From assembly GCF_037176765.1 (NCBI RefSeq), contig NC_090022.1:178428117-178492116 (forward strand): 64,000 nt of DNA. The letters are read 5' to 3'. Each line of letters begins with the position of its first letter. The first letter of the stretch is position 1. Made by a program: the position numbers and the translations under genes. This document shows positions 1 to 11,700 of this stretch, one piece after another. The DNA is from Anolis sagrei (taxonomy: Eukaryota > Chordata > Lepidosauria > Squamata > Anolidae). A model generated the notes under the pieces. It did not search any database. It was not told the origin of the DNA and saw only the letters and a program-made list of their open reading frames with translations.

Positions 1-155
1 CTCATTATGCACAGAGCATTTTTATATATATAGATTAGAAATGCTTGGGACCAGAGGTGATTTTGGAATGCTTGCATATATATCTTGGAGATGGGACCCA
101 AGCCCAAACACAAAATTCATGTACGTTTTGTACCTGTCTTATATACATGCTGCTA

Positions 156-455
156 AGAAGAGGCCCTAGGTAATTTTCAATGGTAAGCAAACAGTATTTT
201 GCCCCCCCCCCCCCAACCAAATCACTGAAATATATTTTCTGTTCATCGTGGGAGTTCTGTGTACCATATTTGGTTCAATTCCATCATTGGTGGAGTTCAG
301 AATGCTCTTTGATTGTAGATGAACTATACATCCCAGTAACTACAACTTGCATATGTCAAGGTCTATTTTCCCCCAAGAGCTCCTCAAGAGCGCCCCTGGG
401 CAAAATCAACTATACTGCAAATGCTTACTTCGCGTAATGGGTTGAGCCGTCCCTG
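156..455. mobile_element. hAT-type non-autonomous element, copy 1
   Basis: The flanks carry the same 8-9 bp direct repeat (ATGCTGCTA before, ATGCTGCT after). The right end reads GAGCCGTCCCTG and the left end AGAGGCCCTAGG, matching the better preserved copy at 31284-31568. The element holds a poly-C run and a central module (about 250-375) that also occurs in Helitrons and in another hAT-type family in this window. Confidence 0.7.
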
Positions 456-594
456 ATGCTGCTATTGTACCAGCTTTGGAAAATATTCCCTGGTAGCCAT
501 TGTCTGCACAAAGAAAAATAAAAAAGAGTTGTATCTCTACTCAGGTATGTTTTTCATTGGATTGATCATTAGGAAGCACAAAGACTGTAAGAGC

Positions 595-776
595 TGTTCA
601 ACAGTAGTGGAACTCTCTGCTTCAGGGTGTGGTGGAGTCTGCTTCTCTGGGTGCTTTTAAACAAAGACTGGATGGACATCTGTCAGGGGTGCTTTGATTG
701 TGCTTTTCCTGCGTGGCAGGGGGTTGGACTAAATGGCCCATGCAGTCTCTTTCAACTTTATGATTCTATTATTCTA
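595..776 (+). mobile_element. CR1 LINE, 3' end fragment
   Basis: Matches the last part of the CR1 reverse-transcriptase frame (WNSLP..VVE..LEAFK type) and the CR1 3' tail seen in full at 43388-44025, ending in the TGATTCTATTATTCT-like terminal repeat. Confidence 0.8.
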
Positions 777-934
777 AGCACATCATGCAAAATAATCATA
801 GGTGAATTTTGACATCACATGAAACAAAGTTTGCGTATACTGAACCATCAGGAAGCAAAGGTGAAACTCATGATGACAATTTTGCAGGATTTTGGATTTT
901 TCAATTCTGGATCAGGGATGATCAACCCGTGTAT

Positions 935-1051
935 GTTGGGACTATGGGTTCTGCACTCCTTGAAGTACAGCAAGTTGGGACTATGGGTTCTGCACTCCTT
1001 GAAGTGCAGCAAGTTGGGACTATGGGTTCTGCACTCCTTGAAGTGCAGCAA
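935..1051. repeat. Three tandem copies of a 39 bp unit
   Basis: The unit begins GTTGGGACTATGGG and ends GTGCAGCAA. Three nearly identical copies lie head to tail, with a single base difference in the first. Because 39 is a multiple of three, the array stays open in several frames and produces spurious ORFs. Confidence 0.9.
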
Positions 1052-1127
1052 CATACATGTGCATGCACATGTATGTTTTTATTGGTTTTTACTGCTTTGT
1101 GTGATGTTTTTTATGCTAATTATTTGA

Positions 1128-1129
<2 letters not shown>

Positions 1130-1160
<31 letters not shown>

Positions 1161-1325
1161 AGCAGGAGCAGGAGGAGCAGGAGGAGCAGGAGGAGCAGGA
1201 GGAGGAGCAGGAGGAGGAGCAGGAGGAGGAGCAGGAGGAGGAGGAGGAGGAGGAGGAGAAGGAGAAGGAGAAGGAGAAGGAGAAGGAGAAGGAGGAGAAG
1301 GAGAAGAGGAAGAGGAAGAAGAAGA
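1130..1325. repeat. Purine-rich GGAGCA / GGAGAA tract
   Basis: About 195 bp of GGAGCAGGA repeats grading into GGAGAAGGA. It encodes only Gln/Glu/Lys runs and is a simple repeat, not a gene. Confidence 0.95.
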
Positions 1326-1557
1326 ACTTTATTTTTCTACCCTGCCTCCATCTCGGGGCAGCTTACATGGGGCCAAGCCCAGGGCAACATACAATTAAAA
1401 ACAGAACAATAACACAATAAAATAGCATAAAACAGCATAAACAACAATACTTGCTTTTTATGTTGGGGGGCATCGAATTGTGCTGTTTGTAAACCACCGA
1501 GTCACCTTTGGGTTGAGAAAGGTGGTATATAAATAAGATAAAGAAATAAATACTTAT
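1326..1557. mobile_element. L2 LINE 3' tail fragments, two orientations
   Basis: The first part (to about 1440) is the reverse complement of an L2-type tail (ACTTTATTT..TACCCTGCC..GGGGCAGCTTACATG). The second part (about 1480-1557) is a forward L2-type tail ending GGTGGTATATAAATAA. Confidence 0.65.
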
Positions 1558-2332
1558 TTTAAATGCTGGGTTTTGACAATGCCTTAGAAAGAGCTTGAAT
1601 GTAATAAGCTTGAACATAGCCTGGAAAAGTTCCTCTTTGAGCCAGGGTTGCAGTTAGTGTTCAAACAAGTAATTTTTACAAGCATTGCATATACAGATTT
1701 TGGTGTTTCCATTCATACTTCTGTCTTCTTTCCTTTCGTTACTTTCACGCTGCCCTCTTTTCAGCTATATTTTCACGCTGCCCTCTTTTCAGCATAACAT
1801 TGCTATCTCTGATGAATTATTGCTGCTTCCGTTACATGAAGTTTGTTTCTAAAATGTCAAATATGATGGCCTTCAAAGATCAAATCATCAAACCACTTTC
1901 CTCTGTTTAACTTGCACAAGTTTTTTTCCTGTTTAAGATGAACTGGCAGAAGGTTGATTTAACTGAGCCAAGATGGGAAGAACCGTAGGCTCAAAATGAG
2001 GCCTGAGTTTCCAGTCAGCTTTACTGTCATAAGTTGTGAAGTTTACAATTCTTGCTTTAAATGCACACATTATATTTATGTATAGATAATAGAGATATGT
2101 GTGTGTGTGTTGTTGTTGGTTTAGATACTTGGTTGACTACAATTCATACCTCTAATATTTAGGGAACTTTGGATTCGGTGCCAAATCTGGATTATAACAT
2201 ATATTGCAACTATAAATACGATACTTTATTTGATAGAAGTTTTTTAAACTGGTCCTGCAAAACTAAAAAGATGCAAAGACCCATCATCAATACCAAGTAT
2301 CTGATTTAGAGAAACAATTCTATATCAGCCCA
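1558..2332. other. No gene seen; one short tandem duplication
   Basis: No exon-like or repeat-family similarity was recognised. At 1746-1796 a unit TTTCACGCTGCCCTCTTTTC occurs twice in tandem. Confidence 0.5.
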
Positions 2333-2764
2333 TCTATATAAATAAAAATGTAATGTTAGTTTGTGGGATTTACATAACTCAAAAACTACTGGATGAATTG
2401 CCGCCAAATTTGGCCACAAGACACCTACTAATCCAAGGAGTGACCATCAAAAAATTGAGTTTGTCATTTGGGAGTTGTAGTTGCTGGGATTTATAGTTAA
2501 CCTACAATCAGAGCATTTTGAACTCGACCAATGATGGAATTGAACCAATCTTGGGGCACACAGAACTCCCATGACCAACAGACAATACTAGAAGGGTTTG
2601 GTGGGCATTGACGTTGAGTCTGGAAGTTTTAGTTCACCTACCTCCATAACCAACAGAATAAATAAAAATACTGTGTTTTCTAATGGTCTTTGCCGACCCC
2701 TCTGAGTCCCTCCTCGTGACCCCCTCAGTGGTTCCGACCCCCAGGTTGAGAAACTCTGATCTAG
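2333..2764 (+). mobile_element. Helitron-like element with a hAT-like 3' end
   Basis: It starts A|TCTATATAAATAAAAATG, the 5' end shared by all Helitrons in this window, and stops at CTAG|T. The right part, however, is not the hairpin-bearing Helitron end. It reads CCGACCCCCAGGTTGAGAAA, the inner end of the hAT-type element at 13941-15207. It is either a chimera or a Helitron truncated by fusion to a hAT end. Confidence 0.6.
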
Positions 2765-3329
2765 TACCTTTTATATAAATGGTTCATTTTCAAACCTCGA
2801 TTCCCCCATAAAACTTGACATGAACATAAGGGTCAAATTGTAACTCATGAGACAATAGTTGCCAACACAATTCTAATGGCGATAAAATTGTTGGCAAAAC
2901 ACTGCCCTTTTGTAATACAGAGAGAATCAGAAACTATCTATTTCAATAGAAGTTCAAAAATGAAGGTTTCAGGGATGCTCATGGCAGATGACTTACTTTA
3001 TGTGGATATGCAGAGAAATTAAGAGATATCCTCGATTGTATATAAAAAAGTCTGGAAGGCCGAACCCTCCCTCCTTGATTGGAATTGGAATTATTTTCAT
3101 TACAATTCTAGGAGGTGATGAGTATGTCCCCCATGAGATGGCTGTTCTTCAGGAGTGGAGGCAGAAGGCAGGACTCAATTCACCAGTCTTCCCATTCTGA
3201 TACCTGAGAGAAGTGATCTAGCCAGCTCATAAGAAGCCTGACTATGGTGGGAATTGATTCGCAGGGCAGGATATTAAACCACACCAAGACTTGAAAAACT
3301 TTAACTGTATGTTTGAGAGAGCTAGATGG
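2765..3329. other. No gene or repeat recognised
   Basis: Single-copy-looking sequence downstream of CDK20. No splice-flanked conserved frame was seen. Confidence 0.4.
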
Positions 3330-3445
3330 ATACAAATAACCTCATCACCAGATCCCATCTGATCTTGGCAGCCCTGGTACATGGATGGGAGACTGTCAAT
3401 GAATGCCACTTGCTGTGGGTCATATTTCAGAGGAAGTAACTGATA
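3330..3445 (+). mobile_element. 5S rRNA-derived SINE fragment
   Basis: It contains CCCATCTGATCTTGG and then TACATGGATGGGAGACTG, which correspond to the internal promoter region of 5S rRNA (CTCGTCTGATCTCGG and TACTTGGATGGGAGACC). The 5' and 3' parts of a real 5S gene are absent, so I read it as a 5S-headed SINE relic rather than an rRNA gene. Confidence 0.65.
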
Positions 3446-3568
3446 AAATGTGTGAAAAAGATCTTGGAGACCTCGTGGACAACAAGTTAAACATGAGCCA
3501 ACAATGTGATGTGGCGGCAAAAAAGCCAATAGGATTTTGGCCTGCATCAATAGAAGTATAGTGCCTAG

Positions 3569-3830
3569 TAGGCCTGGGAAATGCATGGTTCTAAATGGTT
3601 CTAAAGTACTTTCAAAACTAAAGTTCTGGTGGTGAAATTTTCAAAACTCTAACAAAACTCTCAAAATTTCATTATAAATGGCAGTTCCTAATTGGTTCTG
3701 TCATAAAAATCTCCAATAATGAAATAATTAAATTTTGAAAGTTTTGTTAGAGTTCTGAAATTTTCACCACCGGAACTTTAGTTTTGTAAGTACTTTAGAA
3801 CTATTTAGAACCATGCATTGCCCAGGCCTA
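3569..3830. mobile_element. hAT-type inverted-repeat MITE (TAGGCCTGGG ends)
   Basis: The ends are TAGGCCTGGG and CCCAGGCCTA, flanked by an 8 bp target duplication GTGCCTAG / GTGTCTAG. Almost the whole 262 bp is a long imperfect palindrome centred near 3690. It is inserted in CR1. Confidence 0.88.
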
Positions 3831-4322
3831 GTGTCTAGATCCAGGGAAGCCATGCTACTCCTCTATTCTGCCTTGGTCAGACCACACCTGGAATACTGTG
3901 CCCAATTTTGGGCACCGCAATTGAACCACAATTCAAGAGAGATACTGACAAGCTAGAATGTGTCCAGAGGAGGGCAACTCAAATGATCAAGGGTCTGGAG
4001 AACAAGCCCTATGAGGAGCGGCTTAAAGAGCTGGGCATGCTTACCCTAAAGAAAAGAAGGCTGAGAGGAGACATGGTGAGGGCCATGTATAAATATGTGA
4101 GAGGAAGTCATAGGGAGGAGGGAGCAAGCTTGTTTTCTGCTTCCCTGGAGATTAGGACGCGGAACAATGGCTTCAAACTACAAGAAAGGAGATTCCATCT
4201 GAACATTAGGAAGAACTTCCTGACTGAGAGCTGTTCAGCAGTGGAACTCTTTGCTCTGGAATGTGGTGGAGGCTCCTTCTTTGGAGGCTTTTAAACAGAG
4301 GCTGGGTGGCCATCCGTTGGGG

Positions 4323-4828
4323 GTGTTTATTTATTTATTTACAGTATTTATTTTTGCCCTTCTCATCCTGCAGGAGTCTCAGGGCGGATTACAATGTACA
4401 CATATATGGCAAACATTCAATGCCAAAGACACACAACAGAAATAGACAAACAGTCAGAGGCTATTTAACTTTTTCTGGCCACCAGGGGAGCTGTCGCTTT
4501 CATCATCCATCTGCGACGCTGATGAAGTACTTCTGCATTCCCCGCATGATTTTGCTTGAATGCTTTGCTGGAGTCTTTTTTATGGCCTCGTAAATTTTAT
4601 TAAATTAGCCTCCCCACACATAGGTGGTACCTAATTTTCCTACTTGACAAATGCAATTGTCTTTCAGGTTGCGAAGGTCGACAAAAAGCTACACAATTGG
4701 TTGGAAGCTCACTCCGACCCAGGCTGGCTTTGAACTCATGACCTTGTGGTCTGCCACAATGAGCAGAGCTTCTGTCTTCTCCCCCCAACTCCCCACCAGA
4801 TATTATAGGATGCTGACTCTCATCTGTG
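4323..4828 (-). mobile_element. Long SINE with an L2-like tail, inserted in CR1
   Basis: Read on the minus strand it begins near 4828, carries a tRNA-like B-box region (GAGTTCAAAGCC at about 4730) and ends in a TAAATAAATAAATA tail preceded by an L2-like GCCCTGAGACTCCTGCAGG. A second partial copy of its head lies at 5372-5456, same strand, at about 90% identity. Both are near the 3' end of CDK20. Confidence 0.6.
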
Positions 4829-5371
4829 CTTTGAATGCAATTTTCCTGCTTCTTGGCAGGGGGTTGAACTGGATGGCCCATGAGGTCTCTTCCAACTCTA
4901 TGATTCTAAAACCAGTATTGAGCATTCCTTGTTTAAGAAAACCCCATGAAATTCATGGGGGTGCCATAAGCCAATAGGCAATTGGAAGGCAAACACAAGC
5001 TGATACACACACACACACACACACTCTTAACGACAAAAACACATTCCAGCAAGCCTAGCAGATGTCCCATCTCTGAGAAAGCCAACACTGACTGATCCAA
5101 AGAGTTCACAGTGGTCATTTGAAAAAAGAGTTCAGGAATGTTTATAAATAAGTATTTAATTATCAAACTTTACAATGCTGCAAAAAAAACAGTGCTTTTA
5201 CAAAACATCAGAAGAACTGCAGAAAACTGGAATGTCCTTGAAGTCCAAGAAAGTGCTAAAAAGGGTAGGGAAGCTCCCTGGTATCTTACTGTGCTGACAC
5301 TGGTTCAGTGAAATAAGAAATACTGCCAATGGGCAAAGTGTAAGATCAGGAAGGGTTACCCATGCTGAAAT

Positions 5372-5456
5372 CTGCCACAATGAGCACAGCTTCTGTCTTT
5401 TCCCCCCAATTCCCCACCAGATATTGTAGGATGCTGACTCTCATCTGTGGTAGCCA
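5372..5456 (-). mobile_element. Partial second copy of the 4323-4828 SINE head
   Basis: About 85 bp match 4745-4828 nearly base for base (CTGCCACAATGAGCACAGC onwards), in the same orientation. It lies in or just beyond the CDK20 3' UTR. Confidence 0.7.
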
Positions 5457-5566
5457 GTATAGGAGGATCACAGAAGTTGAAATTCAGTAACATACAAAGG
5501 GCATCTCCTCCTCCTTCCCTGCTTTTCATGCTTGCATAAAAGCAGGCTCTGGGCATGAGCAACTAT

Positions 5567-5572
5567 TTTATT
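5567..5572 (-). terminator. Candidate CDK20 poly(A) signal
   Basis: AATAAA on the minus strand, about 135 bp past the CDK20 stop. It is the nearest canonical hexamer. Others further downstream cannot be excluded. Confidence 0.5.
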
Positions 5573-5707
5573 TCTTGCGGGAGTAGAAGCTCCACCAACC
5601 TTGTGGGTCCCTCTTATTAGCTGAAAGGATGAGTTCCTCTTTAGAGTGAGGCAGCCCCTCAATAAGAAATACACACCACACATATCTGAACAAAAGAAAT
5701 CCTTTCT

Positions 5708-8700
5708 TCACACGTCAATCACATACGGTGCCACAAGTTCTAAATCCACGAGAGACTCTTCCAGCGGCTGCTCCACGTGGAAGTCACGCTGGTGCTGGGG
5801 CCCCTGGCGGGCTTTTTTGCCTCCACGCTGGGGAATGGGCAGCTCTGAGTGATGGGCAGGCAGTGGAGGGGTGAAGAAATAAGGATGCAAGAGGGCCTGG
5901 AAAGGAAAAGTAAACAAACATGGTCTCAGTCTGGCCATGGGCCACCTGATCAAAGAGCGGCCAAGGAGAGCCCCAAGGAGTTCCACAGGAATAATAACAA
6001 CAACGACAACAACTTTATTCTTGTACCCTTCCTCCATCTCCCCAAAGGGTCTCAGGGATTACATATGGCACAAAGTGCCTAAAATAAAGTATAAAATAAA
6101 CACACTGTACAACACCATAAAGTAAAACATATAGCATATAAAATAACAATTTAAACTCAGAACAATGCCCAATGGTGACAATTATCATAAGACATGGCCA
6201 GACTGTAAACAAGACAAGGGAATGGGATAGTGCTAATTGTAGCTAAGGAAACAAGGGCATGGGATGAAAGTGCAGTGCAAAGGCATGTACCATCTAAAAT
6301 AGGCATTCAACAACTGTGGCCCTCCAGCTGTTTGGGCCTCTAAGACGCCTCAAGCAGCTTGTTAAATGGTCAGGAATTCTGGGAGTTGGAGGCCCAAACA
6401 GCTGGAGGGCCACAGATGTAGAATGCGTGATCTAAAAGTATAGCATGCCAATGCACTGCTGTATGAGTCTAGTCCCTTTATTCACACAGCTATTTCTTGT
6501 TTGCCTGACTCTTAGTTGCTGACTGCTGAAAATGCATTTCTTGGTTCAGAATACAGCGTACTTGCAACCCTCTTTAAAATAGTCAACTGATCCAAGATGA
6601 CACCTATTCTGCAAATTAGTTCTTTGCATCCAGAGTTGTGCCGTGTGGTACATCAGTCCCATCTATTCTTAAAATTTAGAATTAGCATCTTATGTTGCCA
6701 TGTGAATTGTCCCTGAAATTATAGAAAGGAAGCATTTAAACTCACACAACTATTATGCATATTATAATATTTTTCTTTGGATTGTCAAATGAGCAATTTA
6801 AGAGTGTTAATTTTAAGGCGACATGTCATATGACACTGCAGTAAGACTGTTGTACGGACAGAAATGGAAAAAAACAAAACAAAAGGGTAATGGATTTTTA
6901 AAAGTTCAGAATGGCTGAAATGGGCAAATTACTTTCCCTGATTAGGTAGAAATTGTTGGGAAAGTTCTTAAAAAACTAGGAGTTGTTTTTATCTTTAGTA
7001 AAGGAGGAAGAATTAAAGTTTGTCCTAGTAAAATTTGAAGACTGAAGTTTTGTTTTGATTTTTGATTTTTGCAGGACTTTAAATAAGAAGATATCATTTC
7101 AGTGAAGTAGCGTTCACCCTTGGTTTAAATACACAGCGACAAGCAAGCCAATGGAGAAGGGTATCATTTCACTCAGTCCCTATTAGGAAGTCACCACTCT
7201 AGTCCTACTAAAAGTTACAATACAATTCTGCTCCCAATTATTTTGGTTAACAGATATTCAACCTGGGAGCAGAAGTGTTCCATATTCTAAATTTTTGGAT
7301 ATTTGCAAATAAATAATAAGGTACTTTGGCCACATCATGAGAAGGAAAGGAAAGCTTAGAGAAGACAATGATGCTTGGGAAAATGAAAGGAAAAAGGAAG
7401 AGGGGCCGACCAAGGGCAAGATGGATGGATGGCATCCTTGAAGTGACTGGCTTGACTCTGAAGGAGCTGGGGGTGGTGACGACCGACAGGGAGCTCTGGC
7501 ATTGACTGGTCCATGAAGTCACAAAGAGTCGGAAACGACTGAACGAATGAACAACAACATCTTGGAAATGGGACCCAAGATTAAATACAACATTCATTAA
7601 TGTTTCATTACTTTGCAATAATTTTGAGCACAAAGCAAAGTGTGTGTGTATTCAACCATCAGAAAGCAAAGGTGTCACGAAGGCCACTTCCACACAGCTG
7701 TATAAAACCCATATTATCTACTTTGAACTGGATTATATGGCGGTGTGGACTCAGATAACCCAGTTCAAAGCAGATATTGTGGAGTATCTGATTTGATAAT
7801 CTGGATTATATGGCTGTGTGGTAGGGCCCTAACTCAGCTCCTAATTTCAGAATTTGGATATTTTGGATTGTGGAAATCTAGATAATGGATGCACAACCTA
7901 ATTTCACTATAAAAAGGCAAATTAGTCGGTTTAGAGCTGCCATTTCATTGAAAGCCCTCTCACCCTTCCCATGTGTTCCAACATTGACACCTGGCAGAAT
8001 GCATACTTTTTAAAGAAGGCAGATCTGCATGGCAACTTCTTTGGAAGCCTGCATTCAGCACACTCCCCCAGTTTTCTTACTGTTTCCCATGTTAAACAAT
8101 AGGAAAGGAAGTGCAGGGTGCCTCCAAGTGGTTGGACTTGAAATAGTCATTAGCTTCATGCCAGAAGCACTCGAGACACCAACACTACCTTTGCATCTGC
8201 CTACAGGAGATATTTATGCATCTACAGTGGGCCGTAGTGGTTTAAGCATGAAACTATGACTCTGAAGTCCTGGATTCAAATATCTACTCGGCTATAGAAA
8301 CCTGCTGGGTGACTTTGGGCAGGTTACACTCTCTCAACCTCAAAGGAAAGCAAAAACAAGCCCCCTGACCAAATCTTAGATTCAAAATAAAAGTTGGAAA
8401 TGACTTGAAAGCACACAGCAACAAACTGACAAACAAACACAATCCTTTTCAACCTCAGCCAAAAAAATCTCCTTGAGTTGCTTATATACAAATGAACACA
8501 AGACAACTTCAGACTGCAGGATCGTAATCTAAAAAGAAACAACACAGAAAGGCTAGGGAAGAGGTGAAAGAATAATAAGCAAGTGCTCTTTCAGTTGGCC
8601 TAAGGTTTCACCACATCTGCTGCTGCTGATGAGGTGGTATAAACAAACAATTAAAAGCTTCAAGAATCACTTTCCCCATGCCTGCCTTAAATATGCTGCC

Positions 8701-11700
8701 TGCTTTCGCTGCTCACACAGGAATGCAAAAATAAGTGGCAAACTCAAATGAACTACAATTAAAAGGACAAGCCTTTCGTATCTGCGAGACCTTTATCTGC
8801 AGTCTCATTTATTTAATGTATTTCCTCAGCACATCATAGGCATCCAGGCTAGCTTCTGCTGGATGTTGACGATACAGTTGTGTTGGAGGAAATACTTAGA
8901 GAGGTGTCCTCTAAGCATTTCCTAGATCCTCCACACAACTCCATGGTATTCTTCTGCGAGAAGCAATTTATTCAGTTGGATTCCCCATTACTTTTGATGC
9001 AGCCACCTGGAATCTATCCCCTACAGATTCGGGGCTTGCACCCTAGTAGACTATTTAATAAATTTTGTAGGAACTTTTGGGCATATGGTTGCCAGTTGTA
9101 ACAATTGTGAAGCCGCAGTCTCCATCAGTGTTTATACAAGACACAGCAGGAGCTACTCCCTCTGTCCAGCCACTTCCCGCAGTGCAGTTCCATCACCTCA
9201 GCCACTCATCAACAACTCTCTTTCTGCTTAATTCTGACTACTAAGAGAAGATGAAGCAGACTCCACCCATGGTATAAAACTACTCCTTCCTTTTTAGTGC
9301 TCAGGAGCACCGATAATGAATCCAAGAGCAACCATGTAGCTGATCAAGGAGACAGAGCTACATCCTAGAGAGCCAGATTTGGTATGAGAGTCATAGTCAG
9401 CATAGTCAGCTGCTATGCCAGCTCCACTGAGCCCAAATCAAAGTGCCGGTTTTGACCTATAAAGCTCTATATGGTTCTGGCCCAGCTTACTTGTCCAAAC
9501 GCCTCCACCCCTACGTCCCACCTCGTAATCCAAGATCTTCCGGGGAGGCCCTGCTCTCGCTCCCGTCAACAGCACAAATGCGTCTGGCGGGGATGAGAGA
9601 CAGGGCCTTCTCAGCTGTGGCCCCCACCTATGGAACACACTCCCAAATGAGGTAAGATCCGCTCCCTCCCTCCTGGCTTTTAGAAAAAAATTAAAATCAT
9701 GGTTCCGGGACCAGGCCTTCGGACAGTAGATGTATGTAGCATTTTAGAGGGACATTGACTGGAACAGCGATTCGACTAATGAAACTGTTTTATTGTTTTA
9801 ATACTTGTTGATGTGTTGTTTTAATTATAATTTATGTTTAATTGTGGTTTTACTATTGTAATTGTTTGTATTGCCATCAAATCGGTGCCCAATGAAAGAC
9901 ATTGAATTTTGCCATTATTTATGTCCCCCCAGGGGTGAGAAAGGCGGTATATAAATACTGTAAATAAATAAATTATGGAAGATGAGAATGGATATTTCCT
10001 ACCACAGGTTTGACTATTTAATACATTTGATACGTGACTACACACACGCGAGTTATGATGGCATCTGTGTGCAGTCATAAGCTTCAGTTCCACCTGTATA
10101 GCTCACCAGCATGCTGCTGGCCCACGTGCCCCGCTACTTGCTGACTATGATACTCCAGAATTCCTCACCTGCAACATTCTAGCAGCAATGAAAACCAGCT
10201 AGGAACCTCTGCTAATATGGAAAATAGGGTGTATTCAGCCTTACCTCTGCTGCCTGCACACGCTGTTTGGAAGGATAGACCAGGAACTGTTTCAGGAGCT
10301 GCACAGCTTGTGGAGAGGCATCGGGTACTACTTGCTCCAGAGGAATGGGCAACTTCTCTTTGAAGGAGATTTTGTTGTAATCAGGCAATTCAGTGATCTC
10401 CTGTCCCAACAACAACAAAATATCTCTCTTACTTTGAAAATCTCCATCCTTCCCATGGAGGAATAGCCATAGCAAGCTTTTGGAAATGCAGCGTAATAGA
10501 TAAACATAAAACTATGGAAGAGCGAACATGGAACGGCTAGACGTTGCTACTGGAAAAATTAATTTAACAGGAAGGCACTGGTGATTATGTTTTTAATGGT
10601 TTTTTTGTATGGATTTTTATAATGTTTTTAATTGTATTTTTATGACTATCGTGACATCAAATTGCTGTCAATTTGTAAGCCGCCTTGAGTCGCCTTTGGG
10701 CTGAGAAAGGCGGGATAGAAATACTGTAAATAAAAAATAAAATAAAAACCACAGTTCCTGTCTTAGCAAGTTATCTAAAGGGAAGGGGGCGGTGGAGAGC
10801 AAGTATAGACCTCCAGATGCTTTCAGACTGCAACTCCCAGTATTCCTCACTTCTGGCTAGGTGTGATGGGAGTTACAGTCCAAAGATAGCTGGAAGGCAG
10901 CATGATTCTCACCCTTGAGCCCCTGACAACTAAGTCTCACCGGCCAGATCTTCTGGTTTGGAGTCCCAAGCACTCTCAGGACACAGCATAGCTGCTCGAT
11001 ATCATTCTCCCCAGGAAAGAGGGGGGAATTGTTGAGAAGTTCGGCGAAGATGCAGCCCACAGCCCTGATCAAAGGAGAGAAAATCGGTAGCCCAAATTAC
11101 AGGAGGTGAAGCTGAATCATCTACATTTCAGAATCTTACTAAATCCTAGTTCTTCGGTTCAAACTGCTGTGGAATGAGATTCTTTCTTGCGGCTTCCCTC
11201 CTCCCCCCCAAAAATGTTATCCTCTTTGATGGCAGCCATTTTTAATAGGGACTTACTGCCAAAGCCTCTCTGCTTCTATTAAAAATGGCCATCATGGTCT
11301 TTCTACAAAGAGAATAATGCAGCAAGCCTTTATTTTAAAAATGGCTACCGCTGTTCAGTTCCACCCCAAGAGCCAAGACAGATGCATTCTTTGAGCTCCT
11401 CCGTGTTGCTACTAAATGCTATTTAGGGGCAGGGGGGAAAGGAGAGGAAGGAGGGAGGGCTGCCATTCTTTCTCTAATTTCGACAAGGGATTGGTAATGG
11501 GATGGGAGCTTCTCTCCTCTGTCTCTTGCCACTATCTTAGCACTGGGGCCATAATAGAGTCAGATTGCTTTTCTTGCCCTTCTCCCCTTGCTCCCCATTT
11601 TTCATTTATTTTCCTTTTCCTATGTGTATTTTTAAAGTGTAGACATTTTAAGATTAGCAATGCAATTTATATCCCTCTCCATTGTAATACCACAAAGAAA

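Larger units (their letters stand above)
3450..4905 (+). mobile_element. CR1 LINE 3' portion, interrupted by two insertions
   Basis: The frame translates to CR1 reverse-transcriptase C-terminal motifs ([15 protein letters not shown]-like start, then [19 protein letters not shown] and YKYVRGSHREEGASLFS). It ends with the CR1 tail at 4829-4905. A hAT element sits at 3569-3830 and a SINE at 4323-4828, so CR1 is the oldest of the three. Several stops and shifts mark it as dead. Confidence 0.9.

Noticed and set aside
935-1051. Short regular repeats that might suggest a CRISPR array
   Set aside because: Units are contiguous 39 bp tandem copies without spacers, in a vertebrate genome.
809-1420. 203-residue frame with Gln/Glu/Lys runs
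   Set aside because: It is a translation of the 39 bp tandem array, the GGAGCA tract and an L2 tail. There are no splice or conservation signs.
3345-3440. Possible 5S rRNA gene
   Set aside because: Only the internal promoter part is similar and the ends are missing; better explained as a 5S-derived SINE.
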